Origin: Nitrosococcus watsonii C-113
Lineage (GTDB): Bacteria > Pseudomonadota > Gammaproteobacteria > Nitrosococcales > Nitrosococcaceae
Direction of reading: 5' to 3'
Assembly: GCF_000143085.1 (NCBI RefSeq)
Contig: NC_014315.1
Span: 1,952,001 to 2,016,000, forward strand
Length of the DNA: 64,000 bases
Positions 26,247-35,274 of the stretch are shown one piece after another. The position numbers and the translations under genes are program-made. Position 1 is the first letter of the stretch; every line of letters starts with the position of its first letter. The notes under the pieces are model-generated. The model was given only the letters and a program-made list of their open reading frames with translations. It was not told the origin of the DNA and did not search any database.

Positions 26247-27575
26247 ATGATGTTTCTTGCGAAGCTAGTTGAAATGTGTAGAACACACGATCTGTACGGG
26301 ATGAAATCTGATCGCGCCTTGTGCCGGGAAGTGCATTTGAATGTGGCCTATCGTTGGTTTTGTCGTTTGGAATTCACCGATTCGGTGCCCCATCATTCCT
26401 CGATGAGCCGCATCCGGGATCGTTTTGGAGAGTCGATTTTTGCTGAGATCTTTGAGCGGCTTATCCGGCATTGGCAGGAGGAAGAAGAGTAGCTACCGAG
26501 GTCAACGTCTTTTGGCAGATGCCGCCTGGTGGAAGCCGATGCGGCCCTAAACTCGCTAGTGAAACGTGCGGAGGGTGATCCCCATGCACGGGCGCTGAAA
26601 AGCTACCAGCGTTGCTATCACGATTTTAGAGAAGGTAAGCGAGATCGAAAATACGCTAACCAAACCCATGTCAGTAGCACCGATCCCGATGCCAGTTTAG
26701 TCTCTCGCCAGGGGGGATACAAAAAGCTCTGCTACAAAGCTCATTTTTCTGTGGATGCGGACAGAGCCGAATGGTCACGGACTGTTTCGCTACACCAGGA
26801 GCCCGGCACGAAGGTCCAGTGCTCCCGGGGCGAGTGGCCCATCTCTGCCAAACGCTTGGTCTGCCTGTCAAGGAGGTCATCACTGATCGGGGATACGACC
26901 GTGGCCCTACCTATGCGCAACTGCTCGAGCAGAAAATCCGTCATTATATTCCCTTGCATGACCCCTATATAGGTCGGTCGCGGAAAACTCACACCGCGCG
27001 ATTTCAGCTATGACCGACAGAAGGACCGCTACCGCTGTCCCCAGGGCTATTATCTTTACCCCTATGGAAAAAGCGAGCGAGGATCGGTAAAACGGTACCG
27101 CCTCACGGGTGGCTATTGTCGCACTTGCCCGATAAATCAGACCAGTTTACCTGAGAACCACAAGCACAGAGCCCGGTTTGTTTATCGCGCTCTTCACCAC
27201 GACCAAGTGGAGGCGATGCGAAGACGGCAGAGTACCCGCGCCTTTCGAAAACGACTCACCGAGCGTCAATGGAAGATCGAGGGCCTATTTGGGGGAGCCA
27301 AACAGAACCACAGTATGCGCCGCGCCCGCTACCGCGGCCTGGCAAAAATTCAGATCCAGCTCTACCTTATCGCCATTGCGCTCAATTGCAAACGGCGGGT
27401 TAAATTCATTCTTTTTTTGGGGCAGAGATTGCTTAATATCTTTCAGCGCCTATCCTTTCGCCATGCGGCTTTGGCAAAAGTCCACTTTACTTCTCAGCCT
27501 ATCGCTGCTACTTCACTACAGAAATTTTTCAACAGGCCGTCTAGAATTTTACAGCCCACTCAAAACCTCACTTAA
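26247..27575 (+). pseudogene. IS1182-like transposase, disrupted by stop and frameshifts
   Basis: Successive plus-strand frames spell one DDE transposase. The N-terminal domain REVHLNVAYRWFCRLEF, DSVPHHSSMSRIRDRF stops at 26492. Then VEADAALNSLVKRAEGD and ANQTHVSSTDPDASLVSRQG follow in another frame. The DDE core KEVITDRGYDRGPTYAQLLE is at about 26868-26930. The Cys-containing segment YRLTGGYCRTCPINQTS and the C-terminal RLTERQWKIEGLFGGAKQ, NHSMRRARYRGLAKIQIQ end near 27400. At least one stop and two frame changes make it inactive. IS1182/IS5-superfamily assignment is from motif order; terminal inverted repeats were not located. Confidence 0.8.
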
Positions 27576-27672
27576 CCTGACTAACCAACCATTTATCCTC
27601 TTGGATAAGACCAGGTGGTTATCCAGAACCGACGTTATTTAGTGTAAAATATCTGCTTATAATTATATACCA

Positions 27673-28662
27673 ATGTATAAGGATATTCGGAAAATAAGGC
27701 ATTCTTCCCTCATCATGTATAAATATTTAAAAATATGCTTACAAGCAATCCTTATGGGGCTACCTTGGACGGTAGCTACTGCAGCTTATCCTGCTATAAA
27801 TATTATTGGAGCAGAAGCAGATACCCGTATATTATTTGTAGCAGCCTCCTATTCAACAGCAGTCACACCACCAAACGGCGCCATCCAGGGCGCACGAATT
27901 GTGCATTCTGACGGAAAACCCTATGCTTCATTAAAGTCAGTTTTGCCCCAGAATCCGATTTTTACAATTCTTCGTCCCGTCGCTATGACTGCTCATAATA
28001 CTTGGGCTGGAGCCTTCGTCGAGCCAACCTTCTTAGGGGAACTAGCTAATTTTCGCGATTGGGCCGGCGCAATGGATCAGTGGACAGACCTCGTTAACCA
28101 AAACCGCTTCCCTTCCCCCGCGGGGCTTCCACCCGGGCCAATCCTTTTAAAAAGCGGGGATGTGTTAATTCTTGGACCATTCAATGACTGCATCCATACG
28201 CTTGCAGGAACAAAACCAGCTTGCTTCGATAATCATTTTCCAAACCAACATTTAGACAATCTTTTTCTAAACCTTGATGAGGTGGTTGCTGAGGCAGTGG
28301 CTCTAGGATTAACCGTGTATGTACCAGGCTATCCAAATTTTAGCAACCTTGATTTAGGGCTGACACAGCAGGTTCTGCTGCCCCCAGGAACCGAAGTTAT
28401 AAATAGTATAGATTATGCCTTGCTTGCCAGTGAATACGAGGCTCATTTTAGAAATAGGCAAAATGTTGTTTTCATACGCACAGATGACATCATCATCTCG
28501 CATATTGGCGACGGAATGCATCTCAAGCGAAAATATCATGAAAAAGTAGCAAACCGTATTATGCAGCATTTCGCTAGAAACCGCGGCTACACAACTAAAA
28601 ACTTATTAAAGGGTTTTAACAAATTATTACATAGAATCATTAAAAAAATTATTAAAGGCTAA
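27673..28662 (+). CDS. Exported protein with SGNH-like motifs, unknown function
   Basis: A 329-aa protein I cannot place in a named family. A signal peptide is likely at about residues 15-38 (ILMGLPWTVATAAYP), especially if translation starts at the internal ATG at 27715; neither start has a strong Shine-Dalgarno. Two segments recall SGNH/GDSL hydrolases: SGDVLILGPFND (about 155-167, like block III GxND) and IGDGMHLKRKYHEKVANR (about 277-294, like block V DxxHL). The usual block I GDS serine is not evident, only FVAASYSTAV. The C-terminus is Lys/Ile-rich. It stands alone between an IS remnant and the PrsK/PrsR operon; an esterase acting on the exopolysaccharide is one possibility. Confidence 0.7.
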   Translation: MYKDIRKIRHSSLIMYKYLKICLQAILMGLPWTVATAAYPAINIIGAEADTRILFVAASYSTAVTPPNGAIQGARIVHSDGKPYASLKSVLPQNPIFTILRPVAMTAHNTWAGAFVEPTFLGELANFRDWAGAMDQWTDLVNQNRFPSPAGLPPGPILLKSGDVLILGPFNDCIHTLAGTKPACFDNHFPNQHLDNLFLNLDEVVAEAVALGLTVYVPGYPNFSNLDLGLTQQVLLPPGTEVINSIDYALLASEYEAHFRNRQNVVFIRTDDIIISHIGDGMHLKRKYHEKVANRIMQHFARNRGYTTKNLLKGFNKLLHRIIKKIIKG

Positions 28663-28776
28663 GTTATAAGGATTAAACGGTCTCTAATAGCCCTTCTAGA
28701 TAAGGACTACAATTTCGGCAACTAGCATATAGATGCTAAAGTCTCATTCTCTATGATCAGTCCAAGAATTATAAGT

Positions 28777-30129
28777 TTAATCACGCATTTCATATTTATC
28801 TAATAATGCGTATAAAGTAGGACGAGTCACGCCGAGGAGTTCCGCTGCCCGTGAGAGATTGCCATTCACCAAGGTGATGGCGCGGGTAAGCGCCTCCCGT
28901 TCGGTATGCTCTCGTATTTGACGCAAATTTAGGGACAAGGATTGCTGTTCGGCGAAGGCGGGCAAATCCAAATCTCCCGATGCAATACGGTTGCCTTCCA
29001 CCATTATCACGGCCCGTTTTATGCAATTTTCTAGTTCTCTAACATTGCCAGGCCAGGTATAAGTCTCAATAGCTCTAATAGCATCATCTGTAAAACCGCG
29101 GACCGCTTTACTCTGCGTGTGCGAAAAATGCTCGAGCAGCACCCGCCCAATGACTACCGCATCGCCTGGGCGTTCCCGCAAAGGCGGAAGAGTCACGGTA
29201 ACTTCAGCAATTCGATAATATAGATCTTCCCGAAATTGGTTTTGAGCAATAAGCTCTTTTAAATCCTGGTTGGTCGCGCAGATAACCCGCACATCCACAG
29301 GGATTTCCTCACGGCCACCCACCCGCTCAATCACCCGTTCTTGCAGAAAACGCAGCAGCTTGGCCTGAAGGCCCCGGGGCAAATCCCCGATTTCATCTAA
29401 GAACAAAGTACCCCCATGAGCGTATTCGATCTTGCCCCGAGTTTGCCGCACAGCCCCCGTAAAGGCTCCTTTTTCATAGCCAAAAAGCTCGCTTTCTAAA
29501 AGGTTCTCTGGAATAGCCGCGCAGTTAATCGCCACGAAAGTTTGCTCTCGGCGATAGCTCAGTTGGTGCAAGGCCCGAGCAATAACTTCCTTGCCCGTAC
29601 CGCTCTCACCCAAAATAAGCGCGGTGACATCAGCGGGTGCAATCTTCTCAATGGTACGACATATTTTCTTCATTCCAGGGCTGACGGCAATCACCCCTTC
29701 CAGGGAGGAATGACCAGCCCGCCGTAAACGCCGATTTTCCATCTCCAACTCATAAAGCCGGTAAGCCCGATCAATCGTCAATTTAAGAATGTCGGGATCG
29801 ATGGGCTTCGAATAAAAATCGTAGGCACCCGCCCCCACTGCTTGCACCGCATGCTCCTGGCTGTCATTCCCTGTGATCACAATGATTTTGGTATAGGGTG
29901 CCAGAGCCAGGATTTCCTGCAAGGAGGCCATGCCTTCGCTGACGCCACCAGGATTAGGAGGCAACCCAAGATCTAACGTTACTACCGGAGGTTCATGGCG
30001 GCGTACTAATGCAACTGCTTCCTGACGATCCTTAGCTACTGCTATTTCATAACCACAAAAAGCCCACCGCAACTGGCCCTGCAAACCAAGATCATCTTCC
30101 ACGATCAGCAAGTTTTTCTTACTGCTCAT
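28777..30129 (-). CDS. prsR: PEP-CTERM-box sigma-54 response regulator PrsR
   Basis: NtrC-type activator of sigma-54 promoters. The receiver domain (about 5-125) has phosphoacceptor Asp53 in VVTLDLGLPPNPGG and Lys108 in YSKPID. The AAA+ domain has Walker A GESGTGKE (174-181) and GAFTGA (221-226, sigma-54 contact). The C-terminus is a Fis-type helix-turn-helix (NLSRAAELLGVTRPTLYALL). The frame is open to 30201, but the ATG at 30127-30129 overlaps the TGA stop of the kinase gene (ATGA), giving 450 aa; that start is chosen. It is expected to control exopolysaccharide and PEP-CTERM genes, but I found no clear sigma-54 promoter in the window. Confidence 0.93.
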   Translation of the reverse strand: MSSKKNLLIVEDDLGLQGQLRWAFCGYEIAVAKDRQEAVALVRRHEPPVVTLDLGLPPNPGGVSEGMASLQEILALAPYTKIIVITGNDSQEHAVQAVGAGAYDFYSKPIDPDILKLTIDRAYRLYELEMENRRLRRAGHSSLEGVIAVSPGMKKICRTIEKIAPADVTALILGESGTGKEVIARALHQLSYRREQTFVAINCAAIPENLLESELFGYEKGAFTGAVRQTRGKIEYAHGGTLFLDEIGDLPRGLQAKLLRFLQERVIERVGGREEIPVDVRVICATNQDLKELIAQNQFREDLYYRIAEVTVTLPPLRERPGDAVVIGRVLLEHFSHTQSKAVRGFTDDAIRAIETYTWPGNVRELENCIKRAVIMVEGNRIASGDLDLPAFAEQQSLSLNLRQIREHTEREALTRAITLVNGNLSRAAELLGVTRPTLYALLDKYEMRD

Positions 30130-32204
30130 GAAACTGCCTCCTTCACTTCTTCCATCCGAGATCTTTCCACCTCGCCTTGAGGTATCCGCAGCACAAAACA
30201 AGTTCCTTTACCCGGCACGCTGCGGACTTCAATATCTCCTCCTATCTCCTGGATATATTCCTGCACCTCAAAAGCTCCAATCCCCATGCCCGTAAGCCCT
30301 TTAGTGCTATCAAAAGGGCGAAACAACCGTTCCCGAACAAAGGTAGGATCCATGCCCTGTCCGCTGTCTTCAACCTCTATCCGAACTATTCCTCTTTCTC
30401 TACTTACCCGTAAAATAACGCGTCCTTCAGGCAAAGTTGCTTCTTGGGCATTCTGGATTAAATGTCCTAAGATACTCTTAAACCGTTCTCGGTTAGCGCA
30501 TATCCCAATAAAATCTTTATCTTCTCCCTCCACTTTTGGTCTTGGCCGCTGGACGGCATAATGTTTTACCAGTTCACGAGCCAACGCCACTACATCAAAG
30601 ATTTCCTGCCGTTCTTCCTCCCCCGTGCTGCGGAGTTGACTCATTAGCCGTTGCATTCGCTGGACTGCGTGGTGGATAGTCTGTACGGCATCATCAATAA
30701 ATGCTGGGTTATGCTTATGGTGTGCGGCGTTACGCACCAGCAAAGAAAGCTGCGCAATGAGATTTTTCAGGTCATGGACCACGTAGGCAGAAAATCGATG
30801 AAAAGCAGCGAATTGCTGGGCTTGAGCCAACTGTTCGGCTGCTTCTTGATGAGCCAAGTAGCTTGCTGCTTCCCGGCCGGTAGTACGTAAAAGATCTCGA
30901 TCCTCCCAGTCCAAATCCGCTCTCGCCTGGGAGCGAGCCAAAACCAGAAAACCCACCAATGATTCCCTATGAATTAAAGGTACAATCAGCCATAGCTTGG
31001 GCAACCTATTAAACCATTCTGGTATCGGCACAGGATGGGCCGCCTCCCCCTCCGCGCCTTTTTCTACAATCCATTCTTGTTCCCGCAGGAACTGAAGAAA
31101 TACTGATTGCTTCGGCTCCATTAAGCCCTCTGGAAAAGGGAAATTCCAGACAAAAGTCGGTACATAATATTTCTCTTTGGCCTGCCACAGCACACCACCC
31201 GGGCTTTCCACGATCTGAGCGAGAGCTCGAGTGACTCGTTCTCCTAACGGGATCGAGGAGTCTTCCGAAAGCATACTAATAAAATGTAACCATTCCTCGC
31301 GATAGTCATATTTGTAATTAAAAAAATGTTTGCTGATAAAAACCCGCAACTTCGCCTTTAATTGGCCAGAGGAAAGGAGCGACAGAAGCAGTAAAGCAGC
31401 CGCAAATAAAAAAACGGCCTGGGCCATAATTCCCCAGGAACCGCCAAAATGGCGAACATAGTAGCCTGCACCGGCCATAGCCAATAAATAGAGTCCCGCC
31501 CCTAGAATAGTTGCAGTATGAAATACCATCTGCCGGGAAACATAGACGTCTGGCGACCATTGAGGGTTACGCGCAGCCGAAACTGCAATAAAAGGAACTA
31601 CCATAGCATTAGCTAGACCACGGGCAGACCATACCCCTGCATCGATTACTTGTAATAGCAGAGCATCCGCATAGAGAAAAAAATCATAAACGAATAAAGC
31701 GGCAAGCCCAAAACAGAGATATTTAATCGCCCATCGTTTATCCCGAGGAACGGAACGCAGCAGTTGCTCCACCAGCATTAAACCAATAACTGCTAGTAGT
31801 ATTTGCCCTACCAACACAATCTCATGGCTTAGTTTGGCGCCAAGCAGCCATTCTAGCCAGGAAAACCCAATTAACAGTCCCCCTTGTAAAAGTACAAAGA
31901 TGAGAACTAACACCGCAAGTCTGCGGGTAAGCCCTTGAAACTTAAAATTAAAGCCTAACGCATGAAAAAGAAAAGCATACCAGACTCCATCCCGAAAAGT
32001 TTCCAGTACCTGGGCCCAAAGCGGCGAAAGATAATCAGCATATGAGTCATAAGCTGAGATAGCTAGCCAACTTGCATTTACTGCAACCGCAAATAGCAAC
32101 ATCCCCCCCACGGGACGATTACGGTAGCCGATAGCTAGTATAATGAAAAGAGCAGTAAAGGCCGCCGCGCCAGCACCATAACTGATCAATGCCAAATTAT
32201 TCAT
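30126..32204 (-). CDS. prsK: XrtA/PEP-CTERM system histidine kinase PrsK
   Basis: Membrane sensor kinase partner of PrsR. The N-terminal third contains about eight to ten hydrophobic helices (about 1-290), followed by a GAF-like region (about 320-460). The dimerisation/phosphoacceptor helix is SAYVVHDLKNLIAQLSLLVR. The ATPase domain has HLIQNAQEAT (N box), VEDSGQGM (G1) and GMGIGAFEVQEYI (G2). The stop overlaps the prsR start, so translational coupling is certain in sequence terms. The frame opens at 32261 inside the sugar transferase gene; the ATG at 32204, 22 bp after that gene's stop, is preferred (692 aa). The signal sensed is unknown. Confidence 0.92.
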   Translation of the reverse strand: MNNLALISYGAGAAAFTALFIILAIGYRNRPVGGMLLFAVAVNASWLAISAYDSYADYLSPLWAQVLETFRDGVWYAFLFHALGFNFKFQGLTRRLAVLVLIFVLLQGGLLIGFSWLEWLLGAKLSHEIVLVGQILLAVIGLMLVEQLLRSVPRDKRWAIKYLCFGLAALFVYDFFLYADALLLQVIDAGVWSARGLANAMVVPFIAVSAARNPQWSPDVYVSRQMVFHTATILGAGLYLLAMAGAGYYVRHFGGSWGIMAQAVFLFAAALLLLSLLSSGQLKAKLRVFISKHFFNYKYDYREEWLHFISMLSEDSSIPLGERVTRALAQIVESPGGVLWQAKEKYYVPTFVWNFPFPEGLMEPKQSVFLQFLREQEWIVEKGAEGEAAHPVPIPEWFNRLPKLWLIVPLIHRESLVGFLVLARSQARADLDWEDRDLLRTTGREAASYLAHQEAAEQLAQAQQFAAFHRFSAYVVHDLKNLIAQLSLLVRNAAHHKHNPAFIDDAVQTIHHAVQRMQRLMSQLRSTGEEERQEIFDVVALARELVKHYAVQRPRPKVEGEDKDFIGICANRERFKSILGHLIQNAQEATLPEGRVILRVSRERGIVRIEVEDSGQGMDPTFVRERLFRPFDSTKGLTGMGIGAFEVQEYIQEIGGDIEVRSVPGKGTCFVLRIPQGEVERSRMEEVKEAVS

Positions 32205-32226
32205 GATGTATTGACTAACAAGAAGC

Positions 32227-33624
32227 TCAGCGGGCTCCTTTTCCAAGCACAACAACTTCAACCGTTTGCAACAAAATCATTAGATCTAAAAAAAGACTGT
32301 AATTTTTAACATAGTACAGATCATACTGGAGCTTCTCGAAAGCGGCACTCTCCGTACTACCGTAGGGATAACATATTTGCGCCCAGCCGGTCAGTCCTGG
32401 TTTAACCCGGTGGCGTTCCCCATAGTAAGGCAACTCCTTAGCTAAAGTTTCCACAAATTCTGGCCGCTCGGGCCGTGGCCCTACAAAACTCATCTGCCCC
32501 CATAAGATGTTAAAAATCTGTGGCAACTCATCAATCCGGGTACGCCGCAACCACCGCCCCACAGGCGTAATACGAGGATCACCGCTTGCTGCCCAACGGG
32601 CTTTTCCATCCGCTTCGGCATCCTGACTCATGGTCCGAAATTTAAAGATATAAAAGGGTTGGCCATTTTCACCCACTCGCCGCTGACGATAAAGCACTGG
32701 TCGGCCACTCTCCCGTAAAATTGCAATCACGGCAAACAGCATCAATGGAGAGCAAAAAATAAGCAACATTACACTCGCGGTGATATCAAAGAGCCGCTTA
32801 GTAAATTGCCGCAGGAAATGGTGATGAAAACCGCTGGAAAACAGAAGCCAGCTAGGATACATAATATCAATTTTGAGCTTACCGGCCGTCTGTTCAAAAA
32901 AATCGAGCACATCAGTTACCGTAACTCCTGCCATGCGGCAATCCAGTAGTTCCTTGTAGGGCAGACGGCCTCGGCGTTCATCAACAGCAATCACGATTTC
33001 ATCAATACCCCCGTGCGTTACGTACTCCTGAAGCCCCTCCCCCACCTCTACTAATTGCTCTTTAGGAATCAGGGGGATCTCCCCCGGCAAGGGAGCATAG
33101 CCAACGATATCAATACCAAGCCGGTCAGAGCGGCGGCGGAGAGTATTCACCGAAGCTGCGCGCTTTTCCGTACCTAATATGAGTAACTGCCGTTGCAGAC
33201 CCTGTAGTCCCATAAGATAAAGAAAAAAAGCCCTGGAAAGGAGTAGTGCGCAAGTAGAAATAATAATGCTAAGCACGAGAATACCCCGGCCTAGATGGAA
33301 TTCAGGTATAAAATAGAAAGTAACCGCCATCAATGTCCCCGCTACCAACATTGCCACTACTAAACGGTTAAAAATTCCTGCTAAACCATAGCGCTGGTGG
33401 CGACGATAAAGCCCAGAGGCAATCAGAGCAATGATCACCACAACGGTATAAATTATCGCCTTCGGCCATAAAGGCCCTAAATTCTCCTGAATGAGCTGAT
33501 AATTTCCCATAAAGCGTATAAGCGCGGCTAACCAGAGACTGAAAAATAAAATAACTGACTCACAAAAAGCGAGAATTAAAAAAGAGCGTTTAATATGATG
33601 GTTAAAGAAGCGAACAGTGCCCAC
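32227..33624 (-). CDS. XrtA-system undecaprenyl-phosphate sugar phosphotransferase (TIGR03013-like)
   Basis: Initiating enzyme of polymer synthesis: it transfers a sugar-1-phosphate to undecaprenyl phosphate at the inner membrane. Four to five N-terminal helices are followed by a nucleotide-binding-like CoA_binding_3 domain, a further helix (KRLFDITASVMLLIFCSPLM) and the catalytic C-terminal domain. The latter contains LYRQRRVGENGQPFYIFKFR and the conserved RTRIDELPQIFNILWGQMSF, VGPRPERPEF. The start is a GTG at 33624 with GGGGG 9 bases upstream. At 465 aa it matches the group. It heads the minus-strand operon with prsK and prsR. Confidence 0.92.
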   Translation of the reverse strand: MGTVRFFNHHIKRSFLILAFCESVILFFSLWLAALIRFMGNYQLIQENLGPLWPKAIIYTVVVIIALIASGLYRRHQRYGLAGIFNRLVVAMLVAGTLMAVTFYFIPEFHLGRGILVLSIIISTCALLLSRAFFLYLMGLQGLQRQLLILGTEKRAASVNTLRRRSDRLGIDIVGYAPLPGEIPLIPKEQLVEVGEGLQEYVTHGGIDEIVIAVDERRGRLPYKELLDCRMAGVTVTDVLDFFEQTAGKLKIDIMYPSWLLFSSGFHHHFLRQFTKRLFDITASVMLLIFCSPLMLFAVIAILRESGRPVLYRQRRVGENGQPFYIFKFRTMSQDAEADGKARWAASGDPRITPVGRWLRRTRIDELPQIFNILWGQMSFVGPRPERPEFVETLAKELPYYGERHRVKPGLTGWAQICYPYGSTESAAFEKLQYDLYYVKNYSLFLDLMILLQTVEVVVLGKGAR

Positions 33625-34391
33625 TTTTGTCGTCCCCCTACATTAGTATCTCAAAATTGCTCTAGCTTCTTGAATATGAAAAAATAATCCCATCGACGGC
33701 TTTTATCCTCAATAGAGGAAAGTCCAATCAGCTAAGGGTGGCGGGTAAACTTAACAATAAAGAATGCGGCCGACAGATTAGTCCGCTTCTATATCGGCGA
33801 GTATTTTTATTAGTTTAACCATTTCTAGATGATTAGACTGGCTTGCTGACATTTCGCCATAGCTTAGCGCACAGCCTCTTTTCGCCTTGTCAGCTTAGAG
33901 AATTCGCACTTCAGTGCGGTCTTCGATCAATAAGTTGAGCCGCCGTGATTTTTACCTTTTAAGGAATCAATCCCTGCTTCATAAACCATATTGGCGAAGT
34001 AGCACTTACAAGGATTAGGGTCAACCATCACCCTGTTGGAACACTATCCATGATATAGAAACGCTTCAACTTAACCGTACCTAGCCTTGAAAGTTTTAAC
34101 AATTTTTTTATGTTTAGTACTAGAATGCTCGGCCACATGTGATGTGTCCAATGGATGCTGGTAGCGTTTTTTATAAGGGCGGATATTGAGTGCAAATGGT
34201 GGAAAAATGCTTAAACGCCACGCCTTGGTCAATGATTTTTTGAGTATGGCAACTGGAACCCACCCCACTGCCCAAGAAGCAACTTCAAGTATTAGTAAAA
34301 CAGGAAGACCGCACACTATCGAATTTAGCGGAGACAATAGGGAGCGCCTGCGCCAAACATGAATCCATAAGAGGATAAAACCTACTAATCT
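33625..34391. other. Intergenic region upstream of the sugar transferase operon
   Basis: About 770 bp with no supported gene. The promoter of the sugar transferase-prsK-prsR operon should lie near 33625-33800; I saw no clear sigma-70 or sigma-54 match. An 88-codon minus frame (34071-34337) has a hydrophobic start and basic end but no Shine-Dalgarno or family resemblance, and is left uncalled. Confidence 0.4.
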
Positions 34392-34468
<77 letters not shown>

Positions 34469-34581
34469 CTAAAATAAAGAAGGATACCTATTTCTAGCGT
34501 AGGCGTCTATGTTCTTAGCAAAAATAATATTTAAACCTATCTCCTAATAACACATTAATTCTAATCAGGACAGCTAACACC

Positions 34582-35160
34582 ATGAACAAACAAATTCATA
34601 AAATGAATTTTCTTTCCCCTCAATGCCTGCTTTCTATTATGGGTATGGGAATAGTTACTCTTTCCCTCTTAGCTGCTGGATGCACGGAACAAACTGCCGA
34701 AACCAGCTCTCCAGAAGCCATTGCTAAGCGTATCGAACCAGCGGGGAAAGTAAATATTGCCTCCACACCGGAAAAAACCAGCGAAACGCCCGATACCCCT
34801 GCAAGCTCTGAAGAAAAATCACCAGCAGCACCTGCTCCTGCAAAAAACAAAGAAAACGCCCCGGCTGCTAACAATGACGAGACACCGCCAGCCACTAAGG
34901 GAAAAGAGTCCCAGCTCAACCATGGCAAAACAATAGTTAAAAATAGTTGTGCCGCTTGCCACACCGGCAATTTGCCGGGAGCTCCCGTGATTGGGAATGC
35001 GGAAGACTGGACGCCTCGCCTTACTCAAGGCGTGGAAATTCTAACTCAACATGCCACTCAAGGTTACAAGGCTATGCCACCTAAAGGCGGTAATCCTAAC
35101 CTCAGTGATGAAGACATCGCTGCGGCAATTGCTTACTTCATCTCCCAAGTAAAAAAATAA
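34582..35160 (+). CDS. Cytochrome c5-like lipoprotein
   Basis: Monohaem c-type cytochrome anchored as a lipoprotein. The signal ends in LLAAGC (Cys34). Residues 35-112 form a Pro/Ala/Lys/Glu-rich flexible linker. The C-terminal haem domain has CAACH at 123-127 and a probable axial Met165 in YKAMPPKGG, followed by the family helix LSDEDIAAAIAYFISQVKK. This is the layout of cytochrome c5/c555-type proteins (192 aa in total). The periplasmic domain probably shuttles electrons between respiratory complexes; the linker would let it reach partners. It is monocistronic with a good terminator after it. Confidence 0.88.
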   Translation: MNKQIHKMNFLSPQCLLSIMGMGIVTLSLLAAGCTEQTAETSSPEAIAKRIEPAGKVNIASTPEKTSETPDTPASSEEKSPAAPAPAKNKENAPAANNDETPPATKGKESQLNHGKTIVKNSCAACHTGNLPGAPVIGNAEDWTPRLTQGVEILTQHATQGYKAMPPKGGNPNLSDEDIAAAIAYFISQVKK

Positions 35161-35182
35161 GAACAAATCCCAATATTATGAT

Positions 35183-35217
35183 GCCTCTCCCTGTTAACGT
35201 TAGGGAGGGGCGCTTTT
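35183..35217 (+). terminator. Rho-independent terminator after the cytochrome gene
   Basis: Stem GCCTCTCCCT (35183-35192) pairs with AGGGAGGGGC (35202-35211), with one G-T pair and a 9-base loop. It is followed by GCTTTT, about 22 bp after the stop codon. Confidence 0.8.
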
Positions 35218-35274
35218 CCAAATAAACATCTCGTCCGGAATCCGCTCTTTCACCCTTTCGCGGTATCAACACAT

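Noticed and set aside
34071-34337. 88-codon minus ORF with a hydrophobic start
   Set aside because: No ribosome binding site and no family similarity.
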